The notes: generated by a model from the sequence alone, not told the origin. 64,000 nucleotides of DNA from an uncultured bacterium (GCA_949290355.1 CASERN010000011.1:124001-188000), one strand, 5' to 3'. Shown: positions 1-9,300, numbered from the stretch's first letter. Made by a program: numbers and translations.

Positions 1-14
1 TAAGAGGTAGAGAT

Positions 15-593
15 ATGACACATAAACATCATAATAACAACCCGTTTAAAAATTCCGAAAATTTAGACGAAGAAGTAAAACAAGAAGAGGAAAAGCAAGA
101 AGATCAAAATTCTGAAGCTAAAAATGATTCTTCTGACTCTGAATTAAAAGAGCTTCAACAAAAATATGATACATTAAATCAACAATATTTACGATTGGCT
201 GCAGATTTTGATAATTATAGAAAAAGACAAGAACATGAAAGAGAAGAGTTATTGAAATTTGGTACAGAAAATGCTCTTAAGAAGATGATTGAAGTTCTGG
301 ATAACTTTGAACGTGGGAAAAAAGCTCTTGAAAGTGTTGAGGATTGTCAAAAAGTAAAAGAAAGTTTTGATCTTGTGCATAAACAGGTATTTGAAGCTTT
401 GAAGAAACTTGGGCTTGAGATTATTGAAACTGAGGGTAAAGAATTTGACCCTAATTTCCATGATGCAGTAATGCAGACTCCTACGTCAGAAAAACCTGAG
501 CATACAATTATAAATGAATTACAAAAAGGATATAAAATGGGTGATAAAGTATTGCGCCCTGCTTTAGTTAATGTTGCGACTGCTGAAGAGTAA
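15..593 (+). CDS. grpE: GrpE, nucleotide exchange factor for DnaK
   Basis: GrpE releases ADP from the Hsp70 chaperone DnaK. The 192-residue protein has the family layout: a charged, disordered, Glu/Lys-rich N-terminus (about 1-50), a long coiled coil (about 45-95, containing the signature ADFDNYRKRQ), and a C-terminal beta domain with GKEFDPNFHDAV and an ending that runs LRPALVNVA. The start follows an AGAGGT ribosome site. A hairpin terminator covers the stop codon, which separates it from dnaJ. DnaK itself is not in the window between them. Identification is secure. Confidence 0.97.
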   Translation: MTHKHHNNNPFKNSENLDEEVKQEEEKQEDQNSEAKNDSSDSELKELQQKYDTLNQQYLRLAADFDNYRKRQEHEREELLKFGTENALKKMIEVLDNFERGKKALESVEDCQKVKESFDLVHKQVFEALKKLGLEIIETEGKEFDPNFHDAVMQTPTSEKPEHTIINELQKGYKMGDKVLRPALVNVATAEE

Positions 594-612
594 TTTTACT
601 CTTCAGTTTTTG
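583..612 (+). terminator. Intrinsic terminator overlapping the grpE stop codon
   Basis: A 10-bp perfect stem (CTGAAGAGTA / TACTCTTCAG) with a 4-base loop is followed by five T. The left arm lies in the last grpE codons and includes part of the stop codon, so dnaJ probably has its own promoter. Confidence 0.8.
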
Positions 613-673
613 TATGATAAAATAAAATTGTTAAAATTATTTAAAAATTAGAATAGGGAAGATTTAATATAAA

Positions 674-1804
674 ATGACAGATTACTATGAAATACTTGGA
701 GTATCAAAGGATGCTTCCAAAGAGGAAATAAAATCTGCTTTTAGAAAAAAAGCAAGAACATTACACCCCGATGTAAATAAAGCCCCAGATGCTGAAGAAA
801 AGTTTAAAGAGCTTGGTAAGGCTTATGAAACGTTAATAGATGATAATAAACGTGCAACTTACGATCGTTACGGCGAAGATGGATTAAAAAATGCCGGATT
901 TGATACAGGTGGTCCTTTCGCTGGTGGATTTGGCGATTTGAATGATATATTTAACTCATTTTTTGGAGGAATGGGAGGTTTCGGTTTCGGGGGAGGTCCT
1001 GATCCAAATGCGCCAATTGAGGGTGATGATTTAAGACTGGATATTGAAATTGATTTTGAGCAAGCAGTGTTTGGCTGTGAAAAAGAAATTAAGTTTGATC
1101 ATTTGGAACTGTGCCAATCTTGTAGTGGTACAGGAGCTGAAAAAGGCTCTCAACCTGTAACTTGTCCTACATGCCATGGTTCCGGTCAAGTAAAACAAGT
1201 TATGCGTACTCCATTGGGATCTATAGCTCAAATAGTTACCTGTCCTGATTGCCATGGAGCAGGTAAAAAAATATCAAAACCTTGTAAAGATTGCAAAGGC
1301 CAAGGGAAGGTTCAAAAAGAAAGAAAAATTAATATAAAAATCCCGGCCGGTGTTGATAATATGTCAAAAATCAGAGTATCAAGAGAGGGAGATGCTGGTA
1401 CTAACGGTGGACCTGCCGGTGATTTGTACGTAGTTTTGCATGTAAAAGCTTCTGATTATTTAAAAAGGGAAGGTAATGACGTATATTCTAGATTAGATAT
1501 AACTCCTGCTCAAGCAGCTTTAGGAGATGAAGTAGTTGTTAAAACACTTGATGGTGAACAAAAAATTACAGTACAAGCAGGTGTGCAAAGCGGTAACTCA
1601 ATAAAAATTAAAGGGGCCGGAGTGCCTTATATCCAAAGACCTTCTCAAAGAGGAGATCATATTGTTGTTGTAGCTGTTAAAACTCCTACAAAGCTTTCTG
1701 ATGAAGAAAGAATGCTTTATAAAAAACTTTATGAAATTCAAAATAATAGAAAATCTGCTCAACAGCAGTCTATTATGGATAAGGTGAAAGGTGTATTCCA
1801 ATAA
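674..1804 (+). CDS. dnaJ: DnaJ, Hsp40 co-chaperone
   Basis: DnaJ delivers unfolded proteins to DnaK and stimulates its ATPase. This is a complete type I DnaJ of 376 residues: a J domain (1-68) with HPD at 31-33, a Gly/Phe-rich linker (about 75-110), and four CxxCxGxG zinc modules with paired cysteines at 147/150, 164/167, 190/193 and 204/207. The C-terminal substrate-binding domains follow. It lies 80 bases after grpE, beyond a terminator. The only purine-rich tract upstream (AGGGAAG) is unusually far from the ATG. Confidence 0.97.
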   Translation: MTDYYEILGVSKDASKEEIKSAFRKKARTLHPDVNKAPDAEEKFKELGKAYETLIDDNKRATYDRYGEDGLKNAGFDTGGPFAGGFGDLNDIFNSFFGGMGGFGFGGGPDPNAPIEGDDLRLDIEIDFEQAVFGCEKEIKFDHLELCQSCSGTGAEKGSQPVTCPTCHGSGQVKQVMRTPLGSIAQIVTCPDCHGAGKKISKPCKDCKGQGKVQKERKINIKIPAGVDNMSKIRVSREGDAGTNGGPAGDLYVVLHVKASDYLKREGNDVYSRLDITPAQAALGDEVVVKTLDGEQKITVQAGVQSGNSIKIKGAGVPYIQRPSQRGDHIVVVAVKTPTKLSDEERMLYKKLYEIQNNRKSAQQQSIMDKVKGVFQ

Positions 1805-1818
1805 CACGGGAGAAAGGT

Positions 1819-3282
1819 ATGAAGCAGTTAAAAAATATAGCAACAAAACTTTGTATTTCAGCAATATTGGTATTTTCAATTGTAGCACCTGCTTCTTGTG
1901 CGAAAATTCCTGATAATATACAAAAGGTTATAAGCACTGACTTCCCTAAGACAACGTTTAGATTTGACGGTGTCATAATACTACCTGATAACACTATTTA
2001 TTTACCTTTATTCCCTGCAAAGATAATAAACGTAGAAAAAGTGTCTATAAAGCAGACTTATCCATCAGGGAAAACTTTGGCAGCAAAACCTAATATTGTG
2101 ATATTTAACAATGACTTTGCTTTGTTGAAAGTATTGACTGATACTAATGGAAATAAAACAATTTATAAAATGGCTAATCCCCCTCTTGAATTAAGAACAG
2201 GGCTTTTGCCTCAAGATATGCTAGTGCCAAAAGGTCTTGTTATTCCGGAAAATCTTAAATCAATAGTTGGGAATTTGGAAATTCAAACGGTGAATGATCC
2301 TGGGATAAGAGTTGAAAATTCAAAGCCTGTTGTTACCCAACTTTCAGGGTCTACATTAAAAACTCTAGCTCAAATTCCGCAATTAAAAAATAAGAATTTT
2401 TATGTAGCATCTCCATATTCAAAAAATATCCAAGTATTGAATTTGGGAGCAAAAACTCCAGAATACTCACTGGCTCAAACAAATGTTCCTATTTCAATGA
2501 AAGCTTTTGATGACAAATTTTTATTGGTTACAGCTTATGAAAAGCCTTCTGTAGATGTAATTTCATTGGCTGATGATCAAATAATTAAACAAATTTATAC
2601 TAAATCTCAACCGTGTGAAATAGTTATTGATAAAACTAAAAATATAGCTTATATTTCTAGTCCGGAATCTTCAAGTATTTATCTTGTTAACTTGGAAACA
2701 ATGACTCTGACTAAACAAATTAAAATCCCAGGTATGTGTGAAAAACTTACGTTATCTGATGATGGATCAAAGTTGTTTTACTATGATAAATTAACACGAG
2801 ATATTTGGGCTATAGAACTTGATAACAATTATCTATTAAAAGAGGTTGGGAAATTCCCGAATGTATCAAAAATTGCTTATACAAATGATAAAATATACAT
2901 AACAAGCAGGACGAAAAACAGACTAGCGATAATAGATTATAAGACAATAGGTCTGATTGCTGAAATTGAAATTTGTGAAAAACCTATTGATATGCTTACT
3001 TTCCATGAAAGAGTATATGTGCTTGGTGCGGGGGACAATTCTATTCAAATTATAGATGCAAAAACAGATCAGTTAACTGATTCAATTTATTTAAATACAA
3101 ATGGTTTTTCGACAAAGATAAACCAGATTGAAAATACAAATATAGCCCTTGTTACTGACACAAAGGCTTCATTATACACAGTATTTGATTTAGGAACAAA
3201 CAAAGTAATAAAATCTGTTCCTATTGATATTCCTGCAAGTTCTATTGTTGTAACAGATAAGGTTAAAAAAATAAATAAGTAG
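1819..3282 (+). CDS. Secreted YncE-like beta-propeller protein
   Basis: A 487-residue protein with an N-terminal signal peptide (hydrophobic core about 12-25, probable cleavage near SCA-K). From about residue 190 there are repeating segments of the YncE/surface-antigen beta-propeller type, with phrases such as NIAYISSPESSSIYLVNLET and IQIIDAKTDQLTDSI. Such propellers usually bind ligands or proteins outside the cytoplasmic membrane. The N-terminal 190 residues are not recognised. It starts 14 bases after dnaJ with a good GGGAGAAAGG site, so it may be cotranscribed. Function unknown. Confidence 0.8.
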   Translation: MKQLKNIATKLCISAILVFSIVAPASCAKIPDNIQKVISTDFPKTTFRFDGVIILPDNTIYLPLFPAKIINVEKVSIKQTYPSGKTLAAKPNIVIFNNDFALLKVLTDTNGNKTIYKMANPPLELRTGLLPQDMLVPKGLVIPENLKSIVGNLEIQTVNDPGIRVENSKPVVTQLSGSTLKTLAQIPQLKNKNFYVASPYSKNIQVLNLGAKTPEYSLAQTNVPISMKAFDDKFLLVTAYEKPSVDVISLADDQIIKQIYTKSQPCEIVIDKTKNIAYISSPESSSIYLVNLETMTLTKQIKIPGMCEKLTLSDDGSKLFYYDKLTRDIWAIELDNNYLLKEVGKFPNVSKIAYTNDKIYITSRTKNRLAIIDYKTIGLIAEIEICEKPIDMLTFHERVYVLGAGDNSIQIIDAKTDQLTDSIYLNTNGFSTKINQIENTNIALVTDTKASLYTVFDLGTNKVIKSVPIDIPASSIVVTDKVKKINK

Positions 3283-3289
3283 GTTTTAT

Positions 3290-3859
3290 ATGATTAAATA
3301 TTTTGATGACACTACTGAAAATATACTTAGCGAATTAGAAAAAACTCAAAAACAATTTTGGAATATTGCAAGAGTTACGGCAGAATTTTTATATACTCTG
3401 ATAAAAGCTGAAAAGTCAAAAAGTGTTTTAGAAATTGGAACTTCAAACGGTTATTCCGGAATTTGGCTAGGGAAAGCTGTCAAAGAAAATGGCGGACATT
3501 TAACAACTATCGAGTTTTATGATAAAAGACTAGATGTCGCAAAAGAAAATTTTAAAACTTGCAAAGTTGATGATGTAATTACAACTTTGAAGGGTTCTGC
3601 TTTGATGCATCTTGAATATTTACCTGATGATTTTGAAATTGATTTTGCATTTGTTGATGCAAATAAATCGGAATATATCAAGTATTTTGAATTTATAGAT
3701 AAGCACATGAAAAAAGGTGGGATTATTGCATGTGATAATGTTTTGTCGCACGAAGCTAAATGCAAACCTTTCATTGATGCGATTAATGCAAATCCAAATT
3801 ATGAAAACGTTGTATTACCATTACCTGCGGGCTTATCTTTAGCTAGAAAAATAAAATAA
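3290..3859 (+). CDS. SAM-dependent O-methyltransferase (class I)
   Basis: A 189-residue methyltransferase of the catechol/caffeoyl-CoA O-methyltransferase-like family. The SAM-binding motif LEIGTSNGYSGIWL lies at about 47-60, followed by an acidic ribose-binding residue in TTIEFYDKR. DFAFVDANKSEY and GGIIACDNVL correspond to the family's metal-binding Asp and Asp-Asn positions. The substrate cannot be told from the sequence. It starts 7 bases after the propeller gene, so it is likely in the same operon. Confidence 0.85.
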   Translation: MIKYFDDTTENILSELEKTQKQFWNIARVTAEFLYTLIKAEKSKSVLEIGTSNGYSGIWLGKAVKENGGHLTTIEFYDKRLDVAKENFKTCKVDDVITTLKGSALMHLEYLPDDFEIDFAFVDANKSEYIKYFEFIDKHMKKGGIIACDNVLSHEAKCKPFIDAINANPNYENVVLPLPAGLSLARKIK

Positions 3860-3870
3860 ATATTTAATTA

Positions 3871-3885
3871 TGTTATAATAATTTT
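3871..3885 (+). promoter_or_regulatory. Extended -10 promoter giving a leaderless ruvC transcript
   Basis: TG-T-TATAAT (TATAAT at 3874-3879) sits exactly six bases before the ruvC ATG at 3886, with no Shine-Dalgarno sequence. Transcription would start at about the A of the ATG. The same spacing recurs at many genes in this window. Confidence 0.65.
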
Positions 3886-4359
3886 ATGAAAATTTTAGGT
3901 ATTGACCCAGGTTTAGGAATTGTAGGATATTCTATTGTTGAATATAATGGAGAAACTCCTGTACTTTTGCATTCAGGTTCTATTCAAACTCAAAAAGGAG
4001 CTAGAGAAGCTGCAAGGCTTTTAGAAATTTTTGAGGATATGAATACAATAGTTGAAAAATACAGACCTGATTGTGCGGCAATAGAAAAACTTTTTTTCTT
4101 TAGAAATCAAACAACCGTAATGCCTGTTGCCCATGCAAGAGGTGTGATTTTAACTGTTCTTGAAAAATTTCATGTTCCTATATATGAATATACTCCGATG
4201 GAGGTCAAACAGGTTTTGACAGGATATGGACGTGCTGATAAAAAAGAGGTTGAACATATGGTTAAATTGTCGCTAGGGGTTGATACTTTACCAAAACTTG
4301 ATGATACTGTCGATTCAATTGCGATTGCAATTTGTCATACTCGTTCTGTCATGGTATGA
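3886..4359 (+). CDS. ruvC: RuvC, Holliday junction resolvase
   Basis: RuvC is the endonuclease that cuts Holliday junctions with RuvAB. At 157 residues it has normal length. The four acidic catalytic residues are visible: Asp7 (GIDPG), Glu67 (AIEKLFF), and Asp140 and Asp143 (DDTVDSIAIA). The basic GYGRADK segment is also present. ruvA and ruvB are not adjacent. It appears to be translated from a leaderless mRNA. Confidence 0.96.
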   Translation: MKILGIDPGLGIVGYSIVEYNGETPVLLHSGSIQTQKGAREAARLLEIFEDMNTIVEKYRPDCAAIEKLFFFRNQTTVMPVAHARGVILTVLEKFHVPIYEYTPMEVKQVLTGYGRADKKEVEHMVKLSLGVDTLPKLDDTVDSIAIAICHTRSVMV

Positions 4360-4367
4360 TAATTTGT

Positions 4368-4817
4368 ATGAATATTAATTGGATTTTATTGAGACAAATT
4401 ACAATATTAAGTATATTTTTTGGAGCATTATTAGGGGCTTTGACATTGATTCCTTTTGTTGGGACTATTTCATTTATATTTTTATTATGTTTTATATCAC
4501 CTTTAGTTATTTGGCTTTTAGTTAAGTACAACTGTTTGTCTTTAGAATCTACAAAAGATAGTATTATTGTAGGTGCTATCTCTGGTTTTGTTTCTTTCTT
4601 AGGTTTTTCGATAATTTATGTCCCTATTTCAGTAATTTTGATGAAACTTTTTCATCTCGCAGCTAATTATGGTGTTGGATTAATGCTACAAAATGCAACT
4701 TTTTTCATATTAGTTGCAATTTCAATATTTTTAGCTGTAGTAAGTGCTACAATTAATGCTTTTACAGGTTTTTTAACTTTTTATATTTTAGAATTAATAG
4801 GTGCTGATAATAAGTGA
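4368..4817 (+). CDS. Small polytopic membrane protein
   Basis: About 149 residues with four predicted membrane segments (roughly 10-35, 38-55, 68-95 and 110-145). No family recognised. Two starts are possible: ATG at 4356, which overlaps the ruvC stop as ATGA, or ATG at 4368. Neither has a clear ribosome site, so translational coupling to ruvC is likely. Function unknown. Confidence 0.6.
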   Translation: MNINWILLRQITILSIFFGALLGALTLIPFVGTISFIFLLCFISPLVIWLLVKYNCLSLESTKDSIIVGAISGFVSFLGFSIIYVPISVILMKLFHLAANYGVGLMLQNATFFILVAISIFLAVVSATINAFTGFLTFYILELIGADNK

Positions 4818-4855
4818 TAAATTATTGCAGCTTAGTAAAAAATGAGGAAAAATAA

Positions 4856-5914
4856 ATGGCAGAATTTCATTCAAAAATAAAAACAATCGAATGGGTAGAT
4901 GATTATTCAAAAATGGTTGATCAGACATTGTTGCCTTATGAATTTAAGTATGTAAATATTACAGGCGGTCAGCAAATGTTTGATGCAATAAAAACTATGA
5001 TTGTACGCGGAGCTCCGGCAATTGGTGTTGCAGGTGCCCATGGTGTTGTTTTATATGCTCAAGAACTTGCAAAAGAAAATCTTTCAAGAGATGAATTTGT
5101 AAAAAAACTTCTTGAAAAAGCTGATTATATGGCAACATCAAGACCTACCGCAGTGAACTTGATGTGGGCTTGTGAAAAACAAAAAGAAGTTATAAAAAAT
5201 TCTAAATCGGATATTCAAGGGATTGTAGAAGAATTAAAACAAAACGGAATTAGATTAGAAGATGAAGATATCGCAATCAATAAAAAAATAGGAGATTACG
5301 GTGCGGAAGTTGTTCCAAAAGGTGCAACTATTTTAACACACTGTAATGCCGGTGCGCTCGCAACTGTCGGTTACGGAACAGCGTTGGGAGTTGTACGTTC
5401 AGCATTTGCAAATGATCCGACTATTCAAGTATTTGCAGATGAAACAAGACCTCGTCAGCAAGGGGCAAGAATCACTACATTTGAATTGACAATGGATGGA
5501 ATTCCGACAACATTAATCACAGATGGTATGTGTTCATACTTTATGAAAAAAGGTATGATTGATATGGTTGTTGTAGGAGCAGATAGAATTGCTGCTAATG
5601 GGGATGCTGCAAATAAAATCGGGACCTACACAGTAGCAATCGCAGCGAAATACCATAACGTTCCATTTTATGTTGCAGCACCTTTGTCAACGATTGATAC
5701 AAGTATTAAAACAGGTGATGAAATTGTAATTGAAGAACGTTCACATGATGAAGTAACTCACATTAACGGAAAAATAATTTGTGCTCCTGATGTAAATGTA
5801 ATAAATCCAGGATTTGATGTTACACCTCATGAATTAATTGCAGGTATTATTACAGAAAAAGGAATTTTAAGACCTGATTATAACAAATCGATAGCAGAAG
5901 CGTTTAAAATCTAG
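4856..5914 (+). CDS. mtnA: MtnA, methylthioribose-1-phosphate isomerase
   Basis: MtnA isomerises 5-methylthioribose-1-phosphate to the ribulose form in methionine salvage. The 352-residue protein carries RGAPAIGVAG, the catalytic Cys163 in THCNAG and Asp243 in VVGADRIAANGDAANKIGTY. It has the eIF2B-like fold and belongs to the S-methyl-5-thioribose-1-phosphate isomerase branch by length. No other salvage gene is nearby. The start follows GAGGAAA. Confidence 0.93.
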   Translation: MAEFHSKIKTIEWVDDYSKMVDQTLLPYEFKYVNITGGQQMFDAIKTMIVRGAPAIGVAGAHGVVLYAQELAKENLSRDEFVKKLLEKADYMATSRPTAVNLMWACEKQKEVIKNSKSDIQGIVEELKQNGIRLEDEDIAINKKIGDYGAEVVPKGATILTHCNAGALATVGYGTALGVVRSAFANDPTIQVFADETRPRQQGARITTFELTMDGIPTTLITDGMCSYFMKKGMIDMVVVGADRIAANGDAANKIGTYTVAIAAKYHNVPFYVAAPLSTIDTSIKTGDEIVIEERSHDEVTHINGKIICAPDVNVINPGFDVTPHELIAGIITEKGILRPDYNKSIAEAFKI

Positions 5915-6061
5915 AATTAATTTTTCTTTTTCATACAAATATAATAGCTATAGTAAAGAGGATAAGCATGCTGTAAACAAAGTTTTAAAATTAATTTATG
6001 CAAATATTGATTTGTTAAATATGACAATTAAAAATTTCGCAAAAATAACAAAAATAAAATT
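5915..6061. other. Intergenic region between convergent mtnA and tyrA
   Basis: 147 bases, very AT-rich. I see no convincing hairpin terminator, RNA gene or ORF here. A short purine-rich tract (AGAGGATAAG) is followed only by a two-codon frame. Confidence 0.5.
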
Positions 6062-6823
6062 TTAAAACATTTTAGATCGAATATTTTTTAGCTCGGCGAT
6101 TGTCTTTGGATAGTCGCCGTTTGTTAATTCGCCTATTGCTTTGTATAATTTTAAAATTGATTGCTCAATATTTTTATGGTTCATTGTAACCATATCAATT
6201 GCCATTTCTTCATTAGACATTGCAAGACGTGTCATATCACGAAAACCGCTTGAGGCAATTTCTAATGCCAGAGGATTTTCTTTTGCAGCAAGCATAAGTC
6301 CTTGAGCAATTACCATTGGCATATGCGAAATCATTGCAACTGCTTCATCGTGTTTTTCTGCTGTGGTAAAAATAGGAGTTGCACCGACATAATTAATAAT
6401 TTCCAGTAATAATTCTTGACCTCTTGTCTTCTTGTCCTCTTTATTGCCAATAATCACCCATTTTGCGTTCTTGAAAAGACCTTCAAAAGAGTTTTCAAAC
6501 CCTTTATGTTCAGTTCCAGCCATTGGGTGCGATGGGATAAATTTGTATGGTCTTTGTTTTTCTGATACAAATTTTTTCAAACTGCATACGTCTGTAACAA
6601 CAGTATCTGGTGATAAATAGCTTTCTAATTCATCGAGTACAGAAAGAGTTTTATTCATTGGAGTGCATACAAAAATTAAATCTCTATCTTTTAAAACATC
6701 ATAAGTCTTAAAGATTTTATCTCCGTTTTGAGATTTAGAAACAGCTATTACATCATATTTTTTTGTTAAATCTTTGAATAAAGATCCGCCAATTAGACCT
6801 AAACCGATAATTCCTATTTTCAT
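6062..6823 (-). CDS. tyrA: Prephenate dehydrogenase (TyrA family)
   Basis: Catalyses oxidative decarboxylation of prephenate or arogenate in tyrosine synthesis. The 253-residue protein has the NAD(P) motif GLGLIGGSL at 7-15 and the active-site region SHPMAGTEHKGFENS containing the catalytic His. Prephenate and arogenate specificity cannot be separated here. It is monocistronic and divergent from the nitroreductase. It has no ribosome site; the -10 box sits six bases before the ATG. Confidence 0.9.
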   Translation of the reverse strand: MKIGIIGLGLIGGSLFKDLTKKYDVIAVSKSQNGDKIFKTYDVLKDRDLIFVCTPMNKTLSVLDELESYLSPDTVVTDVCSLKKFVSEKQRPYKFIPSHPMAGTEHKGFENSFEGLFKNAKWVIIGNKEDKKTRGQELLLEIINYVGATPIFTTAEKHDEAVAMISHMPMVIAQGLMLAAKENPLALEIASSGFRDMTRLAMSNEEMAIDMVTMNHKNIEQSILKLYKAIGELTNGDYPKTIAELKNIRSKMF

Positions 6824-6838
6824 AAGATTATTATAACA
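6824..6838 (-). promoter_or_regulatory. Extended -10 promoter, leaderless tyrA
   Basis: Read on the minus strand: TG-T-TATAAT (hexamer at 6835-6830), then six bases, then the tyrA ATG at 6823. No Shine-Dalgarno sequence is present. Confidence 0.65.
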
Positions 6839-6897
6839 TATAAATTGACTAACTTGTAATTGTTTAATATAATTATCAAATAAAAAGGGGTTATATT

Positions 6898-7416
6898 ATG
6901 GATTTATTAGAACTTTTAAAGAAAAGATATTCTGTAAGAAAATTTGATGATAGAAAAGTAGAGAAAGAAAAACTTGATTTGATATTGGAATCGGGCAGAG
7001 TCGCTCCGACAGCAGTTAATTTTCAACCTCAAAGAATTCTTGTAATAGAATCACAGGAAGCGCTTGAAAATTTGAAGAAATGTACGCCATATCATTTTGA
7101 TGCGCCTTTAGCTCTATTAATTTGTTATGATAATACCGTGAGTTGGAAAAGAGGTCATGACGGCTATGAAATGGGACCTGTAGATGCAAGTATTGTAACT
7201 ACTCAAATGATGCTAGAAGTCGAAAATATCGGACTCGGCACAACTTGGGTGGGATCTTTTAAAACAGAATTATTGAGGGAATTTTTTAATATTCCTGACA
7301 ATTTTGAACCTGTAGCGATTTTGCCTATTGGTTATCCTGCTAAAGATTCCACTCCAAATCCTCATCATAATGAGAGATATGAATTAAGTCATACCGTTTT
7401 TTATAACAAATTCTAG
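6898..7416 (+). CDS. Nitroreductase family protein
   Basis: FMN-dependent oxidoreductase of the nitroreductase superfamily, 172 residues. The N-terminal LLKKRYSVRKFDDRKV and GRVAPTAVNFQPQRI match the FMN-binding signature, and GLGTTWVGSF plus LPIGYPA the C-terminal half. Physiological substrate unknown. It is preceded by a strong AAGGGG ribosome site and is convergent with the HAD gene (2-base gap). Confidence 0.88.
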   Translation: MDLLELLKKRYSVRKFDDRKVEKEKLDLILESGRVAPTAVNFQPQRILVIESQEALENLKKCTPYHFDAPLALLICYDNTVSWKRGHDGYEMGPVDASIVTTQMMLEVENIGLGTTWVGSFKTELLREFFNIPDNFEPVAILPIGYPAKDSTPNPHHNERYELSHTVFYNKF

Positions 7417-7417
7417 A

Positions 7418-8173
7418 TTAATATATTTCGATATTATCAAGTGAAGTTGTTGTAAATTCAGATGTCTGCATAAGAGTATTTTCGTCAATTTGCCCTGTAG
7501 ATACAAGGATTGTTTGATTTACTCCGCCGTTTTTTGCTGCAATAAAATCCATTGGGGCGTCGCCTACCATAATTGTATTTTCAGGATTTGATTTTAATAA
7601 TTCAAGTGCCAATTTGACAGGAGCTCCGCTTTCTTTAGTTTCTTTAGTGGATTCTCTGCCGATTACGACATCAAATAAATCCCCCCATTGGAAATGTTGC
7701 AGGGTCAAAAGTGTTGATTCTTTTGCATCAGAAGTAACAATTCCTGTTTTCAAGCCTTTAGCTTTAACTTTTCTTATGAAATATATTGCAGATTCAATTG
7801 GTTTTGTATATTCAGACATATTTTGATAAAATACTTTGCTTACGTGGTCGAATATTTTTTCAATATCGTTTTCTGTAATTTTTATGCCTAAGTCATTTAG
7901 GTTTTTGCAAAATATTTCGATAATCACAGTTCTAGAATACATCGCTGTAATGCCATCATGAAGCATTTCACCTTTTGAAATGTCATAGCCTAAGTAAAGA
8001 CAAAGTTTTGGGAATAAGTCTTTTGACAGATTAAATTTCTCAATAATTTCTTCAACTCTCATCTCTGTCATTTTGCCCCAAAAATAGTGCAAATCAATGA
8101 AAGTTCCGTCTTTATCAAACAATATTGTATCAATATTGCTGATAGCCCATTTTTCAGTTTTTAGATTAATCAT
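7418..8173 (-). CDS. HAD-superfamily phosphatase
   Basis: 251 residues with the HAD motifs in order: ILFDKDGT (nucleophile Asp), GIVTSDAKEST, a Lys in the ESTKETKESGAP region, and MVGDAPMDFIAAK. A helical cap lies between motifs I and II, as in phosphoglycolate phosphatase-like enzymes. Its ATG overlaps the stop of the LdpA-like gene (TAATG), indicating translational coupling. Substrate unknown. Confidence 0.85.
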   Translation of the reverse strand: MINLKTEKWAISNIDTILFDKDGTFIDLHYFWGKMTEMRVEEIIEKFNLSKDLFPKLCLYLGYDISKGEMLHDGITAMYSRTVIIEIFCKNLNDLGIKITENDIEKIFDHVSKVFYQNMSEYTKPIESAIYFIRKVKAKGLKTGIVTSDAKESTLLTLQHFQWGDLFDVVIGRESTKETKESGAPVKLALELLKSNPENTIMVGDAPMDFIAAKNGGVNQTILVSTGQIDENTLMQTSEFTTTSLDNIEIY

Positions 8174-9138
8174 TATTTGTCAGCCTTTACGATTGTATTT
8201 ACAAGTTCTTTTGCAATTTTTACTGCTTCTTCCATTAATTTTGGATCGTTGAACAGATTATCGTTTGTCAAATAATCTTTTACGATTTTTCTTGCATAAG
8301 AACCTACCGCAAGACAATGTGGGTGAACATCGCACATATGAGCAAGTTCAATAGATTTTGAGTTAGTTCCGCCAGACATCATAATGTATGCAGGCATTTG
8401 CGCATTTTCAAATAATTGAGCTGTAGCTATAGCTTGAAGTGTAGTCCCGAAATGGTCGTTGCTTCCGCTCATCGCGATTCCGTCAGCCTGAATAATAGTT
8501 GTGTAAGGCTTTCTTAAGCTCAACATTTTTTTAACTCTTTCTTTAAGTTTTTTATCGCCGAGTTCGGATCTGTCAATTGAAATACATAGCATTCCATCAA
8601 AGAAATCGTTAATTTGTAACCATTTGTCCATCACGTCTTTTTCATCGGTTGATATTGCATGAAATTCAATACAGTCAATACCTTTTTCGATTAATTTTGG
8701 TAAAACTTCTTTGTAATCTTGTAATTGGCTGACCATTTCAATTGCTTGTTTTGGACAGTTATTTACACATTGATTGCAGCCGATGCATCTTTCTTTTTTT
8801 ACTTTATATTTATCAAGTTCAATGATTGCATCATGAGGACAAATTTGTTTACATTTCCCGCATTTAACGCATTTTGTCTGGTCTATTACAGCTTTTGTAA
8901 TATGGGGGTCGCCATCAATTCCGACACTTACGCATAAATATCTATCCTCTTTTATACCTGCTCTTTCTAACCCTCTTTTTGCTGCATCTACAATTTCAGG
9001 TTTTGCACATAAATCAAAAAATGGGCATCCTGCTAGAGAATATATTGTAACAAGTCTTTCTACTTCTGTTGCATCTTCATTCCCTGCTCCGCATACAAGT
9101 TTGAAACATTCTTTTTTATCTAATAAATCTTTTAACAT
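8173..9138 (-). CDS. ldpA: LdpA-like iron-sulfur protein
   Basis: 321 residues. Two bacterial ferredoxin motifs are intact: Cys90/93/96/100 (CVKCGKCKQICP) and Cys118/121/124/128 (CIGCNQCVNNCP). The N-terminus (CFKLVCGAGNEDATEVERL, then an LAGCPFFDLCAKPEIVDAA stretch) and the order of domains resemble LdpA of cyanobacteria, an Fe-S protein that tunes the circadian period to light and redox state. The C-terminal 180 residues look like the LdpA C-terminal domain. I infer homology from remembered sequence, not from a search. The start follows AAGGAA. It is coupled to a HAD phosphatase. Confidence 0.75.
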   Translation of the reverse strand: MLKDLLDKKECFKLVCGAGNEDATEVERLVTIYSLAGCPFFDLCAKPEIVDAAKRGLERAGIKEDRYLCVSVGIDGDPHITKAVIDQTKCVKCGKCKQICPHDAIIELDKYKVKKERCIGCNQCVNNCPKQAIEMVSQLQDYKEVLPKLIEKGIDCIEFHAISTDEKDVMDKWLQINDFFDGMLCISIDRSELGDKKLKERVKKMLSLRKPYTTIIQADGIAMSGSNDHFGTTLQAIATAQLFENAQMPAYIMMSGGTNSKSIELAHMCDVHPHCLAVGSYARKIVKDYLTNDNLFNDPKLMEEAVKIAKELVNTIVKADK

Positions 9139-9200
9139 AACAAATTCCTTCTTTCTTTTTTTATATATGGGATAACGTATTTATAAAAATAATTGAAATA

Positions 9201-9287
9201 CGGAGAGGGTGGGATTCGAACCCACGGAGAGTATTACCCCTCACAGACTTTCGAGATCCGCACCTTAAACCACTCGGACACCTCTCC
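9201..9287 (-). tRNA. tRNA-Ser (anticodon CGA)
   Basis: 87 nt class II tRNA with acceptor stem GGAGAGG/CCTCTCC, a long variable arm and T-loop GGTTCGAATCC. The anticodon loop CTCGAAA gives CGA (complement of 9251-9253), reading UCG. The discriminator is G. The 3' CCA is not encoded. It lies between ldpA and proA on the same strand. Confidence 0.95.
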
Positions 9288-9300
9288 TTTTTTATGTATG

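Noticed and set aside
1-14. TAA at the very start as the stop of hrcA
   Set aside because: Three bases cannot identify the upstream gene; hrcA before grpE is only a common arrangement.
1598-1994. Minus-strand frames across the dnaJ/propeller junction
   Set aside because: Antisense to two clear coding genes; no family resemblance.
5915-6061. Possible riboswitch or small RNA between mtnA and tyrA
   Set aside because: No stable stem or known riboswitch signature could be traced by eye in this AT-rich gap.
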